Positions 9,003 through 19,226 of a stretch of 64,000 bases of DNA are shown here, one piece after another. The translations under genes were made by a program, and so were the position numbers. Location: NCBI RefSeq assembly GCF_002351485.1, contig NZ_NWMW01000001.1, positions 744,001-808,000 on the forward strand, written 5' to 3'. The DNA is from Sphingomonas spermidinifaciens. GTDB taxonomy: Bacteria; Pseudomonadota; Alphaproteobacteria; Sphingomonadales; Sphingomonadaceae. Below the pieces are notes generated by a model. It was given only the letters and a program-made list of their open reading frames with translations, made no database searches and was not told the origin of the DNA. Position 1 is the first letter of the stretch. Every line of letters starts with the position of its first letter.

Positions 9003-9955
9003 CCCCGCGCATCGCCCTCCCGCCGCGGATCGACCCGGCGGCGCTGGCGGGCCACGACCCCGGCGCGCCGGTAGAAGCGTTGGCGGGCGAGACGATGGGG
9101 ACGACGTGGCGCGTGCTCTACGCCGCGCGCCATTCTCCGGACGGAGTGCGCACGCAGGTCGAGGCGCGGCTCGCCGAGCTGGTCGCGGCGCTTAGCCATT
9201 GGGAGGCGGACTCCGCGCTCTGCCGCTTCAATCGCAGCGCGGGCGAGTGGGTGACACTGCCGCGTGACCTGGCCCGCGTCGTCGATGCCGGGCTTCATCT
9301 GGCGAAGCTGAGCGGCGGCGCCTTCGATCCTGCGATCGGCGCGCTGGTCGATCTGTGGGGCTTCGGGCCGCCGGGTCCGATGCCTGACCCCGATGACGCC
9401 GTGGTCGAGGCAGCGCGAACGCGGTCGGGCTGGCAGCGGCTCGACTGGGACCGCGACGCGCGCCGCCTGCGCCAGCCCGGCGGGCTCCAGCTCGACCTGT
9501 CGGGGATCGCCAAGGGCTATGCCGCCGACGAACTTGCCGACCTTCTGGCCGGCACGGGGATCGCGCATTGCCTGGTCGAAGTAGGCGGCGAGCTCGTGGG
9601 CCGCGGCATCCGGCCCGATGGCGAGCCTTGGTGGGTCGATCTCGAACCGCCGACCGGCAGCCTGGCGCCGGCGCCGCTCAGGATCGCGTTGCACGGGCTC
9701 GGCGTCGCGACGAGCGGCACCTATGTGCGCGGTGCCCATTCGATCGACCCGCGAACCGGCCACGCGCCGGGCAACGGCGTCGTCAGCGTCAGCGTTGTCG
9801 CGAAAAGCGCGATGGCCGCCGACGCGCTCGCGACCGCGATTGCCGTCGCCTGGCCAGACTTGTCGATGTTGCAACCGCTCAAGCCCGCTGCGCGGATCGT
9901 GACCCACACGGCGGAAATACTCACGACTCCGCTTCAGGCGATGCTCGACGGCTAG
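8999..9955 (+). CDS. apbE: ApbE-family FAD:protein FMN transferase
   Basis: The product has the full ApbE domain: MGTTWRV, LSHWEADSALCRFNRS, GGAFDPAIGALVDLWGFG, LDLSGIAKGYAADELADLL, EVGGELVGRG, and ATSGTYVRGAHSIDPRTG. ApbE proteins transfer FMN from FAD to a threonine in partner proteins; the DUF2271 protein of this operon holds a matching motif. The start is uncertain. The frame is open before the stop of the DUF4198 gene but offers no ATG or GTG close to it: a CTG at 8999 would give a 4-nt overlap, a TTG lies at 9080 and the first ATG at 9095 already belongs to the conserved MGTTW motif. No signal peptide is evident with any of these. Confidence 0.85.
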   Translation: MTPRIALPPRIDPAALAGHDPGAPVEALAGETMGTTWRVLYAARHSPDGVRTQVEARLAELVAALSHWEADSALCRFNRSAGEWVTLPRDLARVVDAGLHLAKLSGGAFDPAIGALVDLWGFGPPGPMPDPDDAVVEAARTRSGWQRLDWDRDARRLRQPGGLQLDLSGIAKGYAADELADLLAGTGIAHCLVEVGGELVGRGIRPDGEPWWVDLEPPTGSLAPAPLRIALHGLGVATSGTYVRGAHSIDPRTGHAPGNGVVSVSVVAKSAMAADALATAIAVAWPDLSMLQPLKPAARIVTHTAEILTTPLQAMLDG

Positions 9956-9958
9956 CCG

Positions 9959-10138
9959 CTATTCGGCCGCCGCCTTTTCGTCTTCGCCGGGGCCGTAGAC
10001 CAGATCGAGATAGTAGCCGGCGAGCAGGTAATGCGCCTTTACCACCGCGGGATGTTCGGCACGCTGCGCCTGAAGCAGTTCCTGTTCCGCTCGTCGATAG
10101 AGATATTCGGCATCGTTCACGCTGTGCTCGTCGGTCAT
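9959..10138 (-). CDS. Small conserved-looking hypothetical protein
   Basis: A 59-residue acidic protein, MTDEHSVNDAEYLYRRAEQ at its start and GPGEDEKAAAE at its end, predicted to be mostly helical with no signal or membrane segment. The clear hydrophobic spacing of AHYLLAGYYLDLVY suggests a helical hairpin. It is convergent with apbE (3 nt apart) and separate from the phosphotransferase gene. I recognise the type as a short protein common in sphingomonads but cannot name a family. It is below the usual gene-calling cut-off. Confidence 0.6.
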   Translation of the reverse strand: MTDEHSVNDAEYLYRRAEQELLQAQRAEHPAVVKAHYLLAGYYLDLVYGPGEDEKAAAE

Positions 10139-10311
10139 CTTCGCTGCTCTTGTGCCCGGAAAAAAGCCCGGCTCTCCATGAAGATAGAACGTCGGACGGC
10201 GCGCGCGGTGCCATAAATCGCGCGTTTCGTTTTGTGTCCGGCTTGCGCGGTGATTGGAGCGGTCGGTATGCAGCAGACAGAGCAAATAAAGTACGCGATC
10301 GAAGGATGAGT

Positions 10312-11337
10312 ATGCCCCAATCGGCCGATCTGGACCCGGAAGCGCTCGCCCGCTGGATCGCTGGCGCCCTACCCGCCTTGGGGCAGGTCGAAGCGATCGA
10401 GAAGTTCGCAGGCGGCCAGTCGAACCCGACCTATCGCGTGACGACCGCCGTCGGCGACATCGTGCTGCGCCGCAAGCCCTTTGGCCCGCTCCTGCCCTCC
10501 GCGCATGCCGTCGATCGCGAATACCGGCTGCTGAGCGCGCTCCACCCGACCGGCTTTCCCGTCCCGCGCCCGATCGCGTTGTGCGAGGACGAGGGGGTGA
10601 TCGGCGCGGTCTTCTACCTGATGGAAATGGTCGAGGGGCGCACCTTCTGGAACGGCGCGCTGCCCGACTTGCCGGTCGAGGCGCGGCGGCCGCATTATCT
10701 TTCGATGATCGACACGATGGCGGCACTCCATTCGCTCGACCCCGCCGCGATCGGCCTCGCCGACTTCGCTCCGCCGGGAAACTATATCGAGCGGCAGGTC
10801 GCGCGCTGGACCCGCCAGTACCGCGCCGCGCAGACCGACGAAGTGGCCGAGGTCGAGCGGCTGATCGAGTGGCTGCCCCAGACGCTGCCCGCGCAGGACC
10901 GGGTGTCGGTGATCCACGGCGACTATCGAATCGACAACCTCATCTACGGCGAGGACGGACGGGTGCGCGCGGTGCTCGACTGGGAACTGGCGACGCTCGG
11001 CGATCCGGTCGCCGACTTCGCCTACCTGGCGATGAACTGGGCGATGCCGTGCGACGGGCGATCGGGGTTGGCCGGGCTCGACCTCGCCGCCGAGGGTATT
11101 CCGACGATGGAGGAGGCGGTGGCGCAATATTGCGAGGGGACGGGACGAGAGGGCCTACCCAACCTCAACTGGTATTTCGCCTTCAACCTCTTCCGCCTGA
11201 CCGGCATCGTACAGGGGATCAAGAAGCGCGTCATCGACGGCAACGCCTCTAACGCGGGCGCGGCAGCGATGGCGGAGCGGGTGGTGCCGCTGGCGAAAGC
11301 GGCGTGGGAACAGGCGCGGCTGGCGGGGGCCAGCTAG
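10312..11337 (+). CDS. Phosphotransferase family protein (ACAD10/APH-like kinase)
   Basis: This 341-residue protein is an aminoglycoside-phosphotransferase-fold kinase of the ACAD10 N-terminal type. Visible motifs are FAGGQSNPTYRV (nucleotide loop), VLRRKPFG (ATP-binding Lys), VIHGDYRIDNLIY (catalytic HGDYRxDN) and AVLDWELATLGDPVADFAY (metal-binding DWE). Related proteins are linked to phosphorylation of hydroxyacyl-CoA or other small molecules in fatty-acid degradation; the substrate here is unknown. The ATG at 10312 is chosen because GAAGGA lies 6-11 nt upstream; an ATG at 10306 is in frame but too close to that site. Confidence 0.85.
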   Translation: MPQSADLDPEALARWIAGALPALGQVEAIEKFAGGQSNPTYRVTTAVGDIVLRRKPFGPLLPSAHAVDREYRLLSALHPTGFPVPRPIALCEDEGVIGAVFYLMEMVEGRTFWNGALPDLPVEARRPHYLSMIDTMAALHSLDPAAIGLADFAPPGNYIERQVARWTRQYRAAQTDEVAEVERLIEWLPQTLPAQDRVSVIHGDYRIDNLIYGEDGRVRAVLDWELATLGDPVADFAYLAMNWAMPCDGRSGLAGLDLAAEGIPTMEEAVAQYCEGTGREGLPNLNWYFAFNLFRLTGIVQGIKKRVIDGNASNAGAAAMAERVVPLAKAAWEQARLAGAS

Positions 11338-11418
11338 CTTTCTGCCCCGCCTGGAAGAAGGGGACGCCGGTGGGTCGGCCCTGCCTGGGCCAAGCCATAC
11401 CTATCATCGCAGACAGCC

Positions 11419-11434
11419 CCCCTCCCGGGAGGGG
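11419..11434. terminator. Bidirectional hairpin between convergent genes
   Basis: CCCCTCCCGGGAGGGG is a 16-bp perfect palindrome followed on the plus strand by ATTATAG. It sits in the 113-nt gap between the converging phosphotransferase and TPR-protein genes, where a shared terminator is expected. Confidence 0.5.
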
Positions 11435-11450
11435 ATTATAGACGGGACGT

Positions 11451-11972
11451 TCAGTTCTTCGCGGGTGGCGTCGCCGCGGGGCTGGGCGCCACCGACTGCT
11501 GTGCGGTGGCCGTGACCGGCGGCCCCTTGGCGATGGCGGCGGCGAGCTGGGTCGCCTCACCGCAGGGCTTCGCGCCGCACAGCGTCTTGATCTTGGCAAG
11601 GTTCTCGCGAGCACGCGATACCGCGCCCTTGTCGACCAGCGCCTGCCCCTGCCCCGCCAGCGCGGCGGCGTCGTTGGGCTCGATCGTCAGCGCCTCGCGA
11701 TAGAAGCGGATCGACTTGCCGGGCAGGTCCTGCTGGCGCGCAACCTCGGCAAGAAGGATAAATGCCTGCCGGTTACGCGGATCGACGACCGTCGCGCTCT
11801 CGAGCAGGTCGTTGGCGCCGGACAGATTGCCCGCCGCCCGAGCCGCCTTTGCCCGTTCCACCAGCGCCATCGACCTTGGGTCGATCTGATCGTCGGGCCG
11901 TTGTCCGTGCAGCGAGGTCGAGATGCTGACCGCTGTCAGGGCAAGGGCGACCGAAACGCTGGTGAACCGCAT
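11451..11972 (-). CDS. TPR-containing exported protein
   Basis: A 173-residue protein with an N-terminal signal ([20 protein letters not shown]) and about two to three tetratricopeptide-type helix pairs ([60 protein letters not shown]) before a Pro/Ala-rich tail. A conserved-looking pair of cysteines ([11 protein letters not shown]) could form a disulfide. TPR proteins of this kind serve as periplasmic scaffolds. The start at 11972 is chosen because it yields the signal peptide and follows GGAGAG; longer in-frame starts exist. It lies just downstream of the RNA methyltransferase gene on the same strand. Confidence 0.75.
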   Translation of the reverse strand: MRFTSVSVALALTAVSISTSLHGQRPDDQIDPRSMALVERAKAARAAGNLSGANDLLESATVVDPRNRQAFILLAEVARQQDLPGKSIRFYREALTIEPNDAAALAGQGQALVDKGAVSRARENLAKIKTLCGAKPCGEATQLAAAIAKGPPVTATAQQSVAPSPAATPPAKN

Positions 11973-12003
11973 GATGCTCTCCGAAACCACGCTCATAGGG
12001 CTA

Positions 12004-13176
12004 TCACGGCTTTGTGAGCCCTGCGACAAAAAACCCGTCAGTCCGATGATGGGCGGGATCGAGCCGGATTCCAAGGCCGTGTGGGCTGCCGAACGGCACG
12101 TCTAGCGGTGCGGTGGACCATCCAGGATGGCGCCCGAGGAACGCATCGACCTGATCGCGCCCTTCGGCATCGAGCAGCGAACAGACGACATGAATCAGCC
12201 GCCCGCCCGGCCGGACGAGATCGGCGGCGATGTCCAGAAGCCGCGCCTGCGTCTCGGTCAGCCGGTTGAGGCGCTCGGGCGTCAGCCGCCAGCGGGCCTC
12301 GGGATTGCGCCGCCATGTCCCCGTGCCCGAGCAGGGCGCATCGACCAGCACCACATCGGCGGCCGCGCGCCAGTCCTCAAGCGCCACGGCCTCCCTGCCG
12401 GGGTCGAGCAGCCGCGTCCCGGCGATCGTCACCCCTGCCCGCTCGGCGCGCGGCGGCAGTCGCTGGAGCCGGGCGCGGTCGGTGTCGGTAGCGAGGATCG
12501 TTCCCTCGTTCGCCATCGCAGCCGCGAGCGACAGCGTCTTGCCCCCGGCGCCGGCGCACAGGTCGATCACATGATCGCCGGGCTTCGCACCGCAGGCCAG
12601 CGCGACGATCTGGCTGCCCGCATCCTGCACCTCGATCGCGCCTGCGGCATATTCGGGCAATCGCTCGATCTGCGTATCAGCCGGCAGGCGGAGCGCATCG
12701 GGCAGGCCATCGATCGGCTCGGCACCCTCGACCGCGACGGTACCGCCGCGTAGCCGGTTGACGCGAATGTCGAGCGGCGCGCGCTCGAGCAGCGCGGCCT
12801 GTGCGCTTTCATCCAGCCCGGATGCGGCCAGCGCTTCGGCCAGCCACGCCGGCACCGCGCCAGCAACCGCCGCCGCCTCGCCCGGGCCGATCGGCGCCGG
12901 GCCATAGGTCGATCCATCGAACGCCGCCGCAACGTTTGCGTCGATCTCGGCGACCGAGAGCATCGCGGCGCGGCCGCTTGCCGGCACCTCGCCGCAGCGG
13001 CGGATGGCGGCGTAGACGAGCTCGCGGATCGCGCGGCGGTCCTTCGATCCGGCGAAGCGATGCCCTGCGAACCAGCGCGCGAGGATCGTGTCCGCCGCCG
13101 CCCCGCCGCTTTTCGCCGCGCCGATGACGAGGTCGAGGATCTCGATCGCGGACTGCACCCGCGCACCCGGCGTCAT
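12004..13176 (-). CDS. RsmB/NOP family RNA (cytosine-5) methyltransferase
   Basis: A 390-residue protein with an N-terminal helical NusB-like region (about 1-130) and a C-terminal SAM-dependent methyltransferase. Motif I is [19 protein letters not shown], motif IV is [19 protein letters not shown], and motif VI carries the second catalytic cysteine in [10 protein letters not shown]. These paired cysteines are those of RNA m5C methyltransferases such as RsmB (16S C967). It is shorter than E. coli RsmB (429 aa), mainly in the N-terminal region, so exact target is not certain. The start overlaps a small membrane-protein gene by 4 nt. Confidence 0.88.
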   Translation of the reverse strand: MTPGARVQSAIEILDLVIGAAKSGGAAADTILARWFAGHRFAGSKDRRAIRELVYAAIRRCGEVPASGRAAMLSVAEIDANVAAAFDGSTYGPAPIGPGEAAAVAGAVPAWLAEALAASGLDESAQAALLERAPLDIRVNRLRGGTVAVEGAEPIDGLPDALRLPADTQIERLPEYAAGAIEVQDAGSQIVALACGAKPGDHVIDLCAGAGGKTLSLAAAMANEGTILATDTDRARLQRLPPRAERAGVTIAGTRLLDPGREAVALEDWRAAADVVLVDAPCSGTGTWRRNPEARWRLTPERLNRLTETQARLLDIAADLVRPGGRLIHVVCSLLDAEGRDQVDAFLGRHPGWSTAPLDVPFGSPHGLGIRLDPAHHRTDGFFVAGLTKP

Positions 13177-13313
13177 TCGCCGCGCTCCCTTGCTTGCTCG
13201 GCCGCCAGCTTCGCCCGCGTGACATGCCATTTGCGCCGCAACCAGCGAATGCGCAGGAAGACGTAAAGGCCGGTGATCGCGACGATCAGCAGGATCTTCT
13301 GCTGATCGGTCAT
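13173..13313 (-). CDS. 46-residue single-span membrane protein
   Basis: This short gene encodes 46 residues: a helix KILLIVAITGLYVFLRIRWL that should span the inner membrane, followed by a basic then charged cytoplasmic tail ([21 protein letters not shown]). Its TGA overlaps the ATG of the RsmB-like gene by 4 nt (ATGA), arguing for coupled translation. I recognise no family. It is too short for routine gene callers, but the overlap, frame and membrane helix are good evidence. Confidence 0.6.
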   Translation of the reverse strand: MTDQQKILLIVAITGLYVFLRIRWLRRKWHVTRAKLAAEQARERGE

Positions 13314-13378
13314 CGCTCTTGCCAACAAGAATGGGGAGGCGAGAGAAGCCAAGAAGGCGCAAAATAGGTGCTTGCGAA

Positions 13379-13476
13379 GGAGCGCAGAGCGGTTGCGTCC
13401 GCCGCGGGGTGACTTTCATCGCACGCGAAGTTTGATAGCGCTACCGGCGCGGCGAAATCCGACATCTCTGCGCTCC
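13379..13476. repeat. Intergenic inverted repeat, possibly REP-like
   Basis: The 11-mer GGAGCGCAGAG (13379-13389) is repeated exactly in inverse as CTCTGCGCTCC (13466-13476). The flanks hold further degenerate copies of a CTCCGCGCCTTTGCGTGAG type (around 13508). The element occupies the 220-nt gap between guaB and the small membrane-protein gene. Words of this kind recur between genes in many proteobacteria, but I cannot count copies here. Confidence 0.4.
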
Positions 13477-13533
13477 GTACGCCTCCGCGCGAACTCAACT
13501 CGATCTTCTCCGCGCCTTTGCGTGAGCCCAAAG

Positions 13534-15033
<1,500 letters not shown>

Positions 15034-15873
15034 CTAAACGCGGGGGGCGAAGTGCGCTACCCCCTTGCCCGCACGTGCCAGCAGCGCCCGCGCCTGATCG
15101 ACGTGCATCGTCTCGATCATCCGCCCGCGAAAGCGCTCTGCCCCGCCGGTCGCGGCGGCGACCAGCGCCTCGGCCTCGGCAACCTCCACCTCGCTGGGAC
15201 CGAAGGCACGCGCGGCGACGGCGATCTGATTCGGGTGGATCAAGGTCTTGCCGTCAAAGCCGATGAGGCGCCCCGCCGCGCAATCCTCCGCCAGCCCCGC
15301 CTCGTCCTCCAGCGCATTATAGACCCCGTCGAGCGCCCAGACGCCGCCCGCGCGCGCGGCGAGCACGATCGCCTGCAGCGCATACCCGATCCCCGCCCGT
15401 CCGCTGTCAGCCGGCACGCCCAGCGTCGCGCGCAGGTCGTTGACCCCGGCGATCAGCCCTTCGACCCCCGGCACCGCGGCGATGGCAGGCGCGGCAAGGA
15501 CGCCCGCAGGCGTCTCGATCATCGCCAGCACCGGCTTGCCCGCGGCGGCCACCCTGGCGGCAAGGTCGGGCGTCTCGACCTTGGGCACCACCAGGAAATC
15601 GGCCGCCGACCCGGCGACCGCCCTGACATCGGCGGCGTGGCCGGCGTCTTCCTCTCCGTTCACGCGGATCGCGACGAGCCGATCGCCGAATCCCTCGGCC
15701 GCGGCGGCAACGGCGGCCTCGCGGGCGCCAGCCTTATCCTCGTCCCGCACCGAATCCTCTAGGTCGAGGACGATCATCTCGGCCGCCAGCCCTCGCGCCT
15801 TCTCGATGGCGCGGGGGTTCGAGGCGGGGAGGAACAGCGCAGTACGCGGCGGCAGGTTCGAAGGGGCGGTCAT
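15034..15873 (-). CDS. HpcH/HpaI aldolase/citrate lyase (CitE-like) family protein
   Basis: A 279-residue CitE-like TIM-barrel lyase. It begins RTALFLPASNPRAIEKARGL and shows IVLDLEDSV (metal and CoA-ester site), IRVNGEEDAGHAADV, VVPKVETP, LAMIETPAGVLAAP and GFDGKTLIHPNQI. Stand-alone members act on (3S)-malyl-CoA, beta-methylmalyl-CoA, citramalyl-CoA or similar thioesters. No citrate lyase alpha or gamma subunit is nearby, so it is not part of a classical citrate lyase. It lies directly upstream of guaB on the same strand, but a shared function is not apparent. Confidence 0.85.
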   Translation of the reverse strand: MTAPSNLPPRTALFLPASNPRAIEKARGLAAEMIVLDLEDSVRDEDKAGAREAAVAAAAEGFGDRLVAIRVNGEEDAGHAADVRAVAGSAADFLVVPKVETPDLAARVAAAGKPVLAMIETPAGVLAAPAIAAVPGVEGLIAGVNDLRATLGVPADSGRAGIGYALQAIVLAARAGGVWALDGVYNALEDEAGLAEDCAAGRLIGFDGKTLIHPNQIAVAARAFGPSEVEVAEAEALVAAATGGAERFRGRMIETMHVDQARALLARAGKGVAHFAPRV

Positions 15874-15976
15874 GCGATCCGACTACCCTGCCCCCGCCCC
15901 CTTCGTCATCCCGGTTCTGCTCGACTTCGCCGGACGCCCGGCTAGACTGCGACCGCAACACCGGAGGGGCTCGGAC

Positions 15977-16942
15977 ATGGAAGGTATCGTCGGCGTACTC
16001 GCCATCGTCGTGCTGGTCGCGCTCATGTATCTGTTCGCCAGCATCAAGATCGTGCGCCAAGGCTATCAGTACACGATCGAACATTTCGGCCGCTTCACCA
16101 GCGTCGCCAAACCGGGCTTCAACTTCTATCCCGCCTTCTTCTATCGCGTCGGTCGCCGGGTCAACATGATGGAGCAGGTGATCGACATTCCCGGGCAGGA
16201 GATCATCACCCGCGACAATGCGATGGTGTCGACCGACGGCGTCGTCTTCTTTCAGGTGCTCGACCCGGCCAAGGCGGCCTACGAAGTCTCCGACATGTTC
16301 GTCGCACTGCAACAGATCACGACGACCAACCTGCGCACCGTCATGGGCTCGATGGACCTCGACGAAACGCTGTCGAAGCGCGACGAGATCAACGCGCGCC
16401 TCCTCTCGGTCGTCGATCACGCGACCAATCCGTGGGGCGTCAAGATCACCCGCGTCGAGATCAAGGACATTCGCCCACCCGCCGATATCGTCAATGCGAT
16501 GGGCCGCCAGATGAAGGCCGAGCGCGAGAAGCGCGCCAACATTCTCGAGGCCGAGGGCGCGCGCGCCAGCGAGATCCTGCGCGCCGAGGGCCAGAAGCAG
16601 GCCCGCATCCTCGAGGCCGAGGGGCGGCGCGAATCCGCCTTCCGCGATGCGGAGGCACGCGAGCGCGCGGCGGAGGCCGAGGCGAAGGCGACCGCGCTGG
16701 TCAGCGACGCGATCGAGCAGGGGTCGGCACAGGCGATCAACTATTTCATCGCCCAGAAATATGTCGAGGCGATCGGCAAGTTCGCGACCAGCCCCAATGC
16801 CAAGACCGTGCTGTTCCCCGTCGAGGCGACGCAGCTGATCGGCACGCTCGGCGGCATCGGCGAGCTGGCGAAGGAAGCACTCGGCCGCGACGCCCCCGCC
16901 CCCGCGCCGCGCACCGGCGTGCCCGTCGTCCGCGAGGGCTGA
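15977..16942 (+). CDS. SPFH/Band 7 (stomatin-like, QmcA type) membrane protein
   Basis: This 321-residue protein has one N-terminal membrane helix (about 4-21), the SPFH domain (IVRQGYQYTIEHFGRF, GFNFYPAFFYRVGRRVNMME, QEIITRDNAMVSTDGVVFF), then a long charged coiled coil (MKAEREKRANILEAEGARA onward) and a C-terminal oligomerisation segment. Such proteins form large rings in membrane microdomains and act with an NfeD partner. The next gene, 1 nt away, is an NfeD protein, which confirms the pair. The ATG at 15977 is chosen because it starts just before the membrane helix and follows GGAGGGG. Confidence 0.9.
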   Translation: MEGIVGVLAIVVLVALMYLFASIKIVRQGYQYTIEHFGRFTSVAKPGFNFYPAFFYRVGRRVNMMEQVIDIPGQEIITRDNAMVSTDGVVFFQVLDPAKAAYEVSDMFVALQQITTTNLRTVMGSMDLDETLSKRDEINARLLSVVDHATNPWGVKITRVEIKDIRPPADIVNAMGRQMKAEREKRANILEAEGARASEILRAEGQKQARILEAEGRRESAFRDAEARERAAEAEAKATALVSDAIEQGSAQAINYFIAQKYVEAIGKFATSPNAKTVLFPVEATQLIGTLGGIGELAKEALGRDAPAPAPRTGVPVVREG

Positions 16943-16943
16943 C

Positions 16944-17402
16944 TTGCCCGGCTGGCTGACCGAGCCCGGCATCCTCTGGCTGATCGCCGCGGCGCTGCTC
17001 GCGGGGATCGAGCTGGCGGTGCCGGGCGTGTTCCTCGTCTTCATCGCCGTCGCGGCGGCAATCACCGGCGCCTTCACCCTCTTATTCCCCGACCTCGGCC
17101 TCGGCGGACAGCTGGCGAGCTTCGCGGTCTGGGCGGCGGTCGCCGTCGCGATCGGGCGGCGCTGGTACGGGGGCGATGCGGTCGCCTCCGCCGACCCGCT
17201 CCTCAACGACCGCGCCGCGCGCAACATCGGCCGGACCGTCGTCGCCGTCACCGACTTCGCGCATGGCGAGGGGCGCGTGCGCCTTGGCGATGGCGAGTGG
17301 CCCGCGCGCGGCCCCGCGATGGCAGCGGGCACCGCGGCGCGCGTCGTCGCCATTGACGGGGTGACGTTGGTCGTCGAACCTCAATCATCGTTCCCGGAGT
17401 AA
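16944..17402 (+). CDS. NfeD-family membrane protein
   Basis: A 152-residue protein with a hydrophobic N-terminal half (ILWLIAAALLAGIELAVPG, VFLVFIAVAAAITGAFTLL, LASFAVWAAVAVAIG) and a C-terminal OB-fold domain (NIGRTVVAVTDFAHGEGRVR to GVTLVVEP). This is the short NfeD form without a protease domain (NfeD1b/YbbK type), the usual partner of stomatin-like proteins. It uses a TTG start right after the stop of the SPFH gene. Its job is probably to stabilise the SPFH assembly. Confidence 0.88.
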   Translation: MPGWLTEPGILWLIAAALLAGIELAVPGVFLVFIAVAAAITGAFTLLFPDLGLGGQLASFAVWAAVAVAIGRRWYGGDAVASADPLLNDRAARNIGRTVVAVTDFAHGEGRVRLGDGEWPARGPAMAAGTAARVVAIDGVTLVVEPQSSFPE

Positions 17403-17411
17403 CCAAGCCCC

Positions 17412-19226
17412 ATGTCGTTCAAGCTGTCGCGCCGTGACCTGATGACCGCCGCCGGATCGAGCGCCGCGCTCGCCGCCATTCCCGCCCGCGCGATGCAGGC
17501 GGCCGCCTCGACCGATCCCGCTGCCGTGGCGCTCGACGCGATCGCCGAAAGCTTCCTCGTGCTCCAGCCCGAGGGGGCGACGGGCCTGGGCATCGACACG
17601 GGCAAACGAGCGCCGCTCAAGTCCAGGCTGACCGACCGTTCGGCGGCGGGCCGCGCGAAGGAAGCGGCGTGGCTGCGCACCGCCCTCGCCCGCATCGACA
17701 CGCTCCAGCCCGGCGAAGACACGCGCACCGACGTGGCCGTCGCGCGCACCGCCTATTCGACGGCGCTCGACGGCTATGGCTTCCCCTATGGCGCGGTCGA
17801 TATCGGCGGCTGGCGTAACGGGCCCTATGTCGTGGCGCAGAACATGGGCGCCTATCTCGACGTCCCCAAGTTCCTCGATTCGAGCCACACGGTCGAGACC
17901 GCCGCCGATGCCGAGGCCTATCTCGCCCGCCTCGACAGCTTCGCCGACCAGCTCGACGGCGAGACCGGGCGGCTGAAGGACGCGCGTGGCCGCGGCATCA
18001 TCGCCTCGCAAGTCCTGATGAAGAAGACGCTCGACGGCATCCGCCTGTCGCGCAAGGGCGCGCCGAAGGACTGGGACGTCGTCACCTCGCTCGCCAAGCG
18101 CACCGGTTCGATCCCGGGCGACTGGGCCGCGCGCGCCGAGAAGATCGCCGCCGGCCGCGTCGCACCCGCGCTCGACCGCCAGATCGCCGAGCTCGAACAG
18201 CATGCAAAGGTCGCGACGACCGACGCGGGCGTGTGGAAGTTCAGGGACGGCGACGCCTATTACGCCTGGGCGCTGCGGGCCTCGACGACCACGCGCATGA
18301 CCCCGGACGAGGTGCATGCAATGGGCCTGTCGGAGCTCGCCAGGCTCCAGGCCGAGATGGACACGATCCTCAAGAAGCTTGGCTACACCCAGGGCTCGGT
18401 CGGCGCGCGGATGATCGCACTGGGCAAGGACCCGCGCTACACCTTCCCCAACGACGATACCGGCCGCGCCCAGATCATGGCGCTGATTCAGGACCGGTTG
18501 AAGGATATACGCACCCGCCTGCCCCGCGCTTTCGCGACGCTGGTTGATGGCCGGGTCGAGGTGCGGCGCATCGCCCCCGCGGAGGAGATCGGCGCGCCCG
18601 GCGCCTATGGCGGCGCGGGGTCGATCGACGGCAAGGTGCCCGGCCGCTTCTGGATCAACCTGCGCACCACTGACCTGCATACCAAATACAGCCTGCCGAC
18701 GCTGACCTATCACGAGTCCATCCCCGGCCATGTCTGGCAAGGCGAGTACACGCACAAGCTGCCGCTGATCCGCACGCAGATGGGCTTCAATGCCTTTTCG
18801 GAAGGCTGGGCTCTCTATGCCGAGCAGCTGGCGGGCGAGCTCGGCGTCTATGACGACGATCCCGTGGGGCGCCTGGGCTATCTCCAGTCGATCGCGTTCC
18901 GCGCCTGCCGCCTGGTCGTCGACACCGGCCTCCACGCCAAGCGCTGGACCCGCGAGAAGGCGATCCAGTGGTTCGCCGAGACCAACGGCTCGGGCATCGA
19001 GGAAGTGACGAGCGAGGTCGATCGCTATTGCGCGTGGCCGGGCCAGGCATGCGGCTACAAGGTCGGGCACAGCGAGATCAATCGCCTCCGCACGCAGGCG
19101 CAGGGCCGGCTGGGCGATCGGTTCGACTTCCGGGGCTATAACGACGTGGTGGTGCGGGGCGGCGGCGTGCCGCTCAACGTCCTTGCGCAGAATGTCGAGC
19201 GGTGGGAGGCGTCACGCCGCGCCTGA
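17412..19226 (+). CDS. DUF885 family exported metallopeptidase-like protein
   Basis: A 604-residue DUF885 protein. The N-terminus (LSRRDLMTAAGSSAALAAIP) holds a twin-arginine-like signal, so export to the periplasm as a folded protein is likely. The zinc-protease-like motif HESIPGH lies at 434-440, and a downstream glutamate-rich helix (FSEGWALYAEQLAGELG) would supply the third ligand. DUF885 proteins are distant M3/M32-like peptidases with unknown substrates. Its last 15 nt overlap the end of the convergent MscS gene. Confidence 0.88.
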   Translation: MSFKLSRRDLMTAAGSSAALAAIPARAMQAAASTDPAAVALDAIAESFLVLQPEGATGLGIDTGKRAPLKSRLTDRSAAGRAKEAAWLRTALARIDTLQPGEDTRTDVAVARTAYSTALDGYGFPYGAVDIGGWRNGPYVVAQNMGAYLDVPKFLDSSHTVETAADAEAYLARLDSFADQLDGETGRLKDARGRGIIASQVLMKKTLDGIRLSRKGAPKDWDVVTSLAKRTGSIPGDWAARAEKIAAGRVAPALDRQIAELEQHAKVATTDAGVWKFRDGDAYYAWALRASTTTRMTPDEVHAMGLSELARLQAEMDTILKKLGYTQGSVGARMIALGKDPRYTFPNDDTGRAQIMALIQDRLKDIRTRLPRAFATLVDGRVEVRRIAPAEEIGAPGAYGGAGSIDGKVPGRFWINLRTTDLHTKYSLPTLTYHESIPGHVWQGEYTHKLPLIRTQMGFNAFSEGWALYAEQLAGELGVYDDDPVGRLGYLQSIAFRACRLVVDTGLHAKRWTREKAIQWFAETNGSGIEEVTSEVDRYCAWPGQACGYKVGHSEINRLRTQAQGRLGDRFDFRGYNDVVVRGGGVPLNVLAQNVERWEASRRA

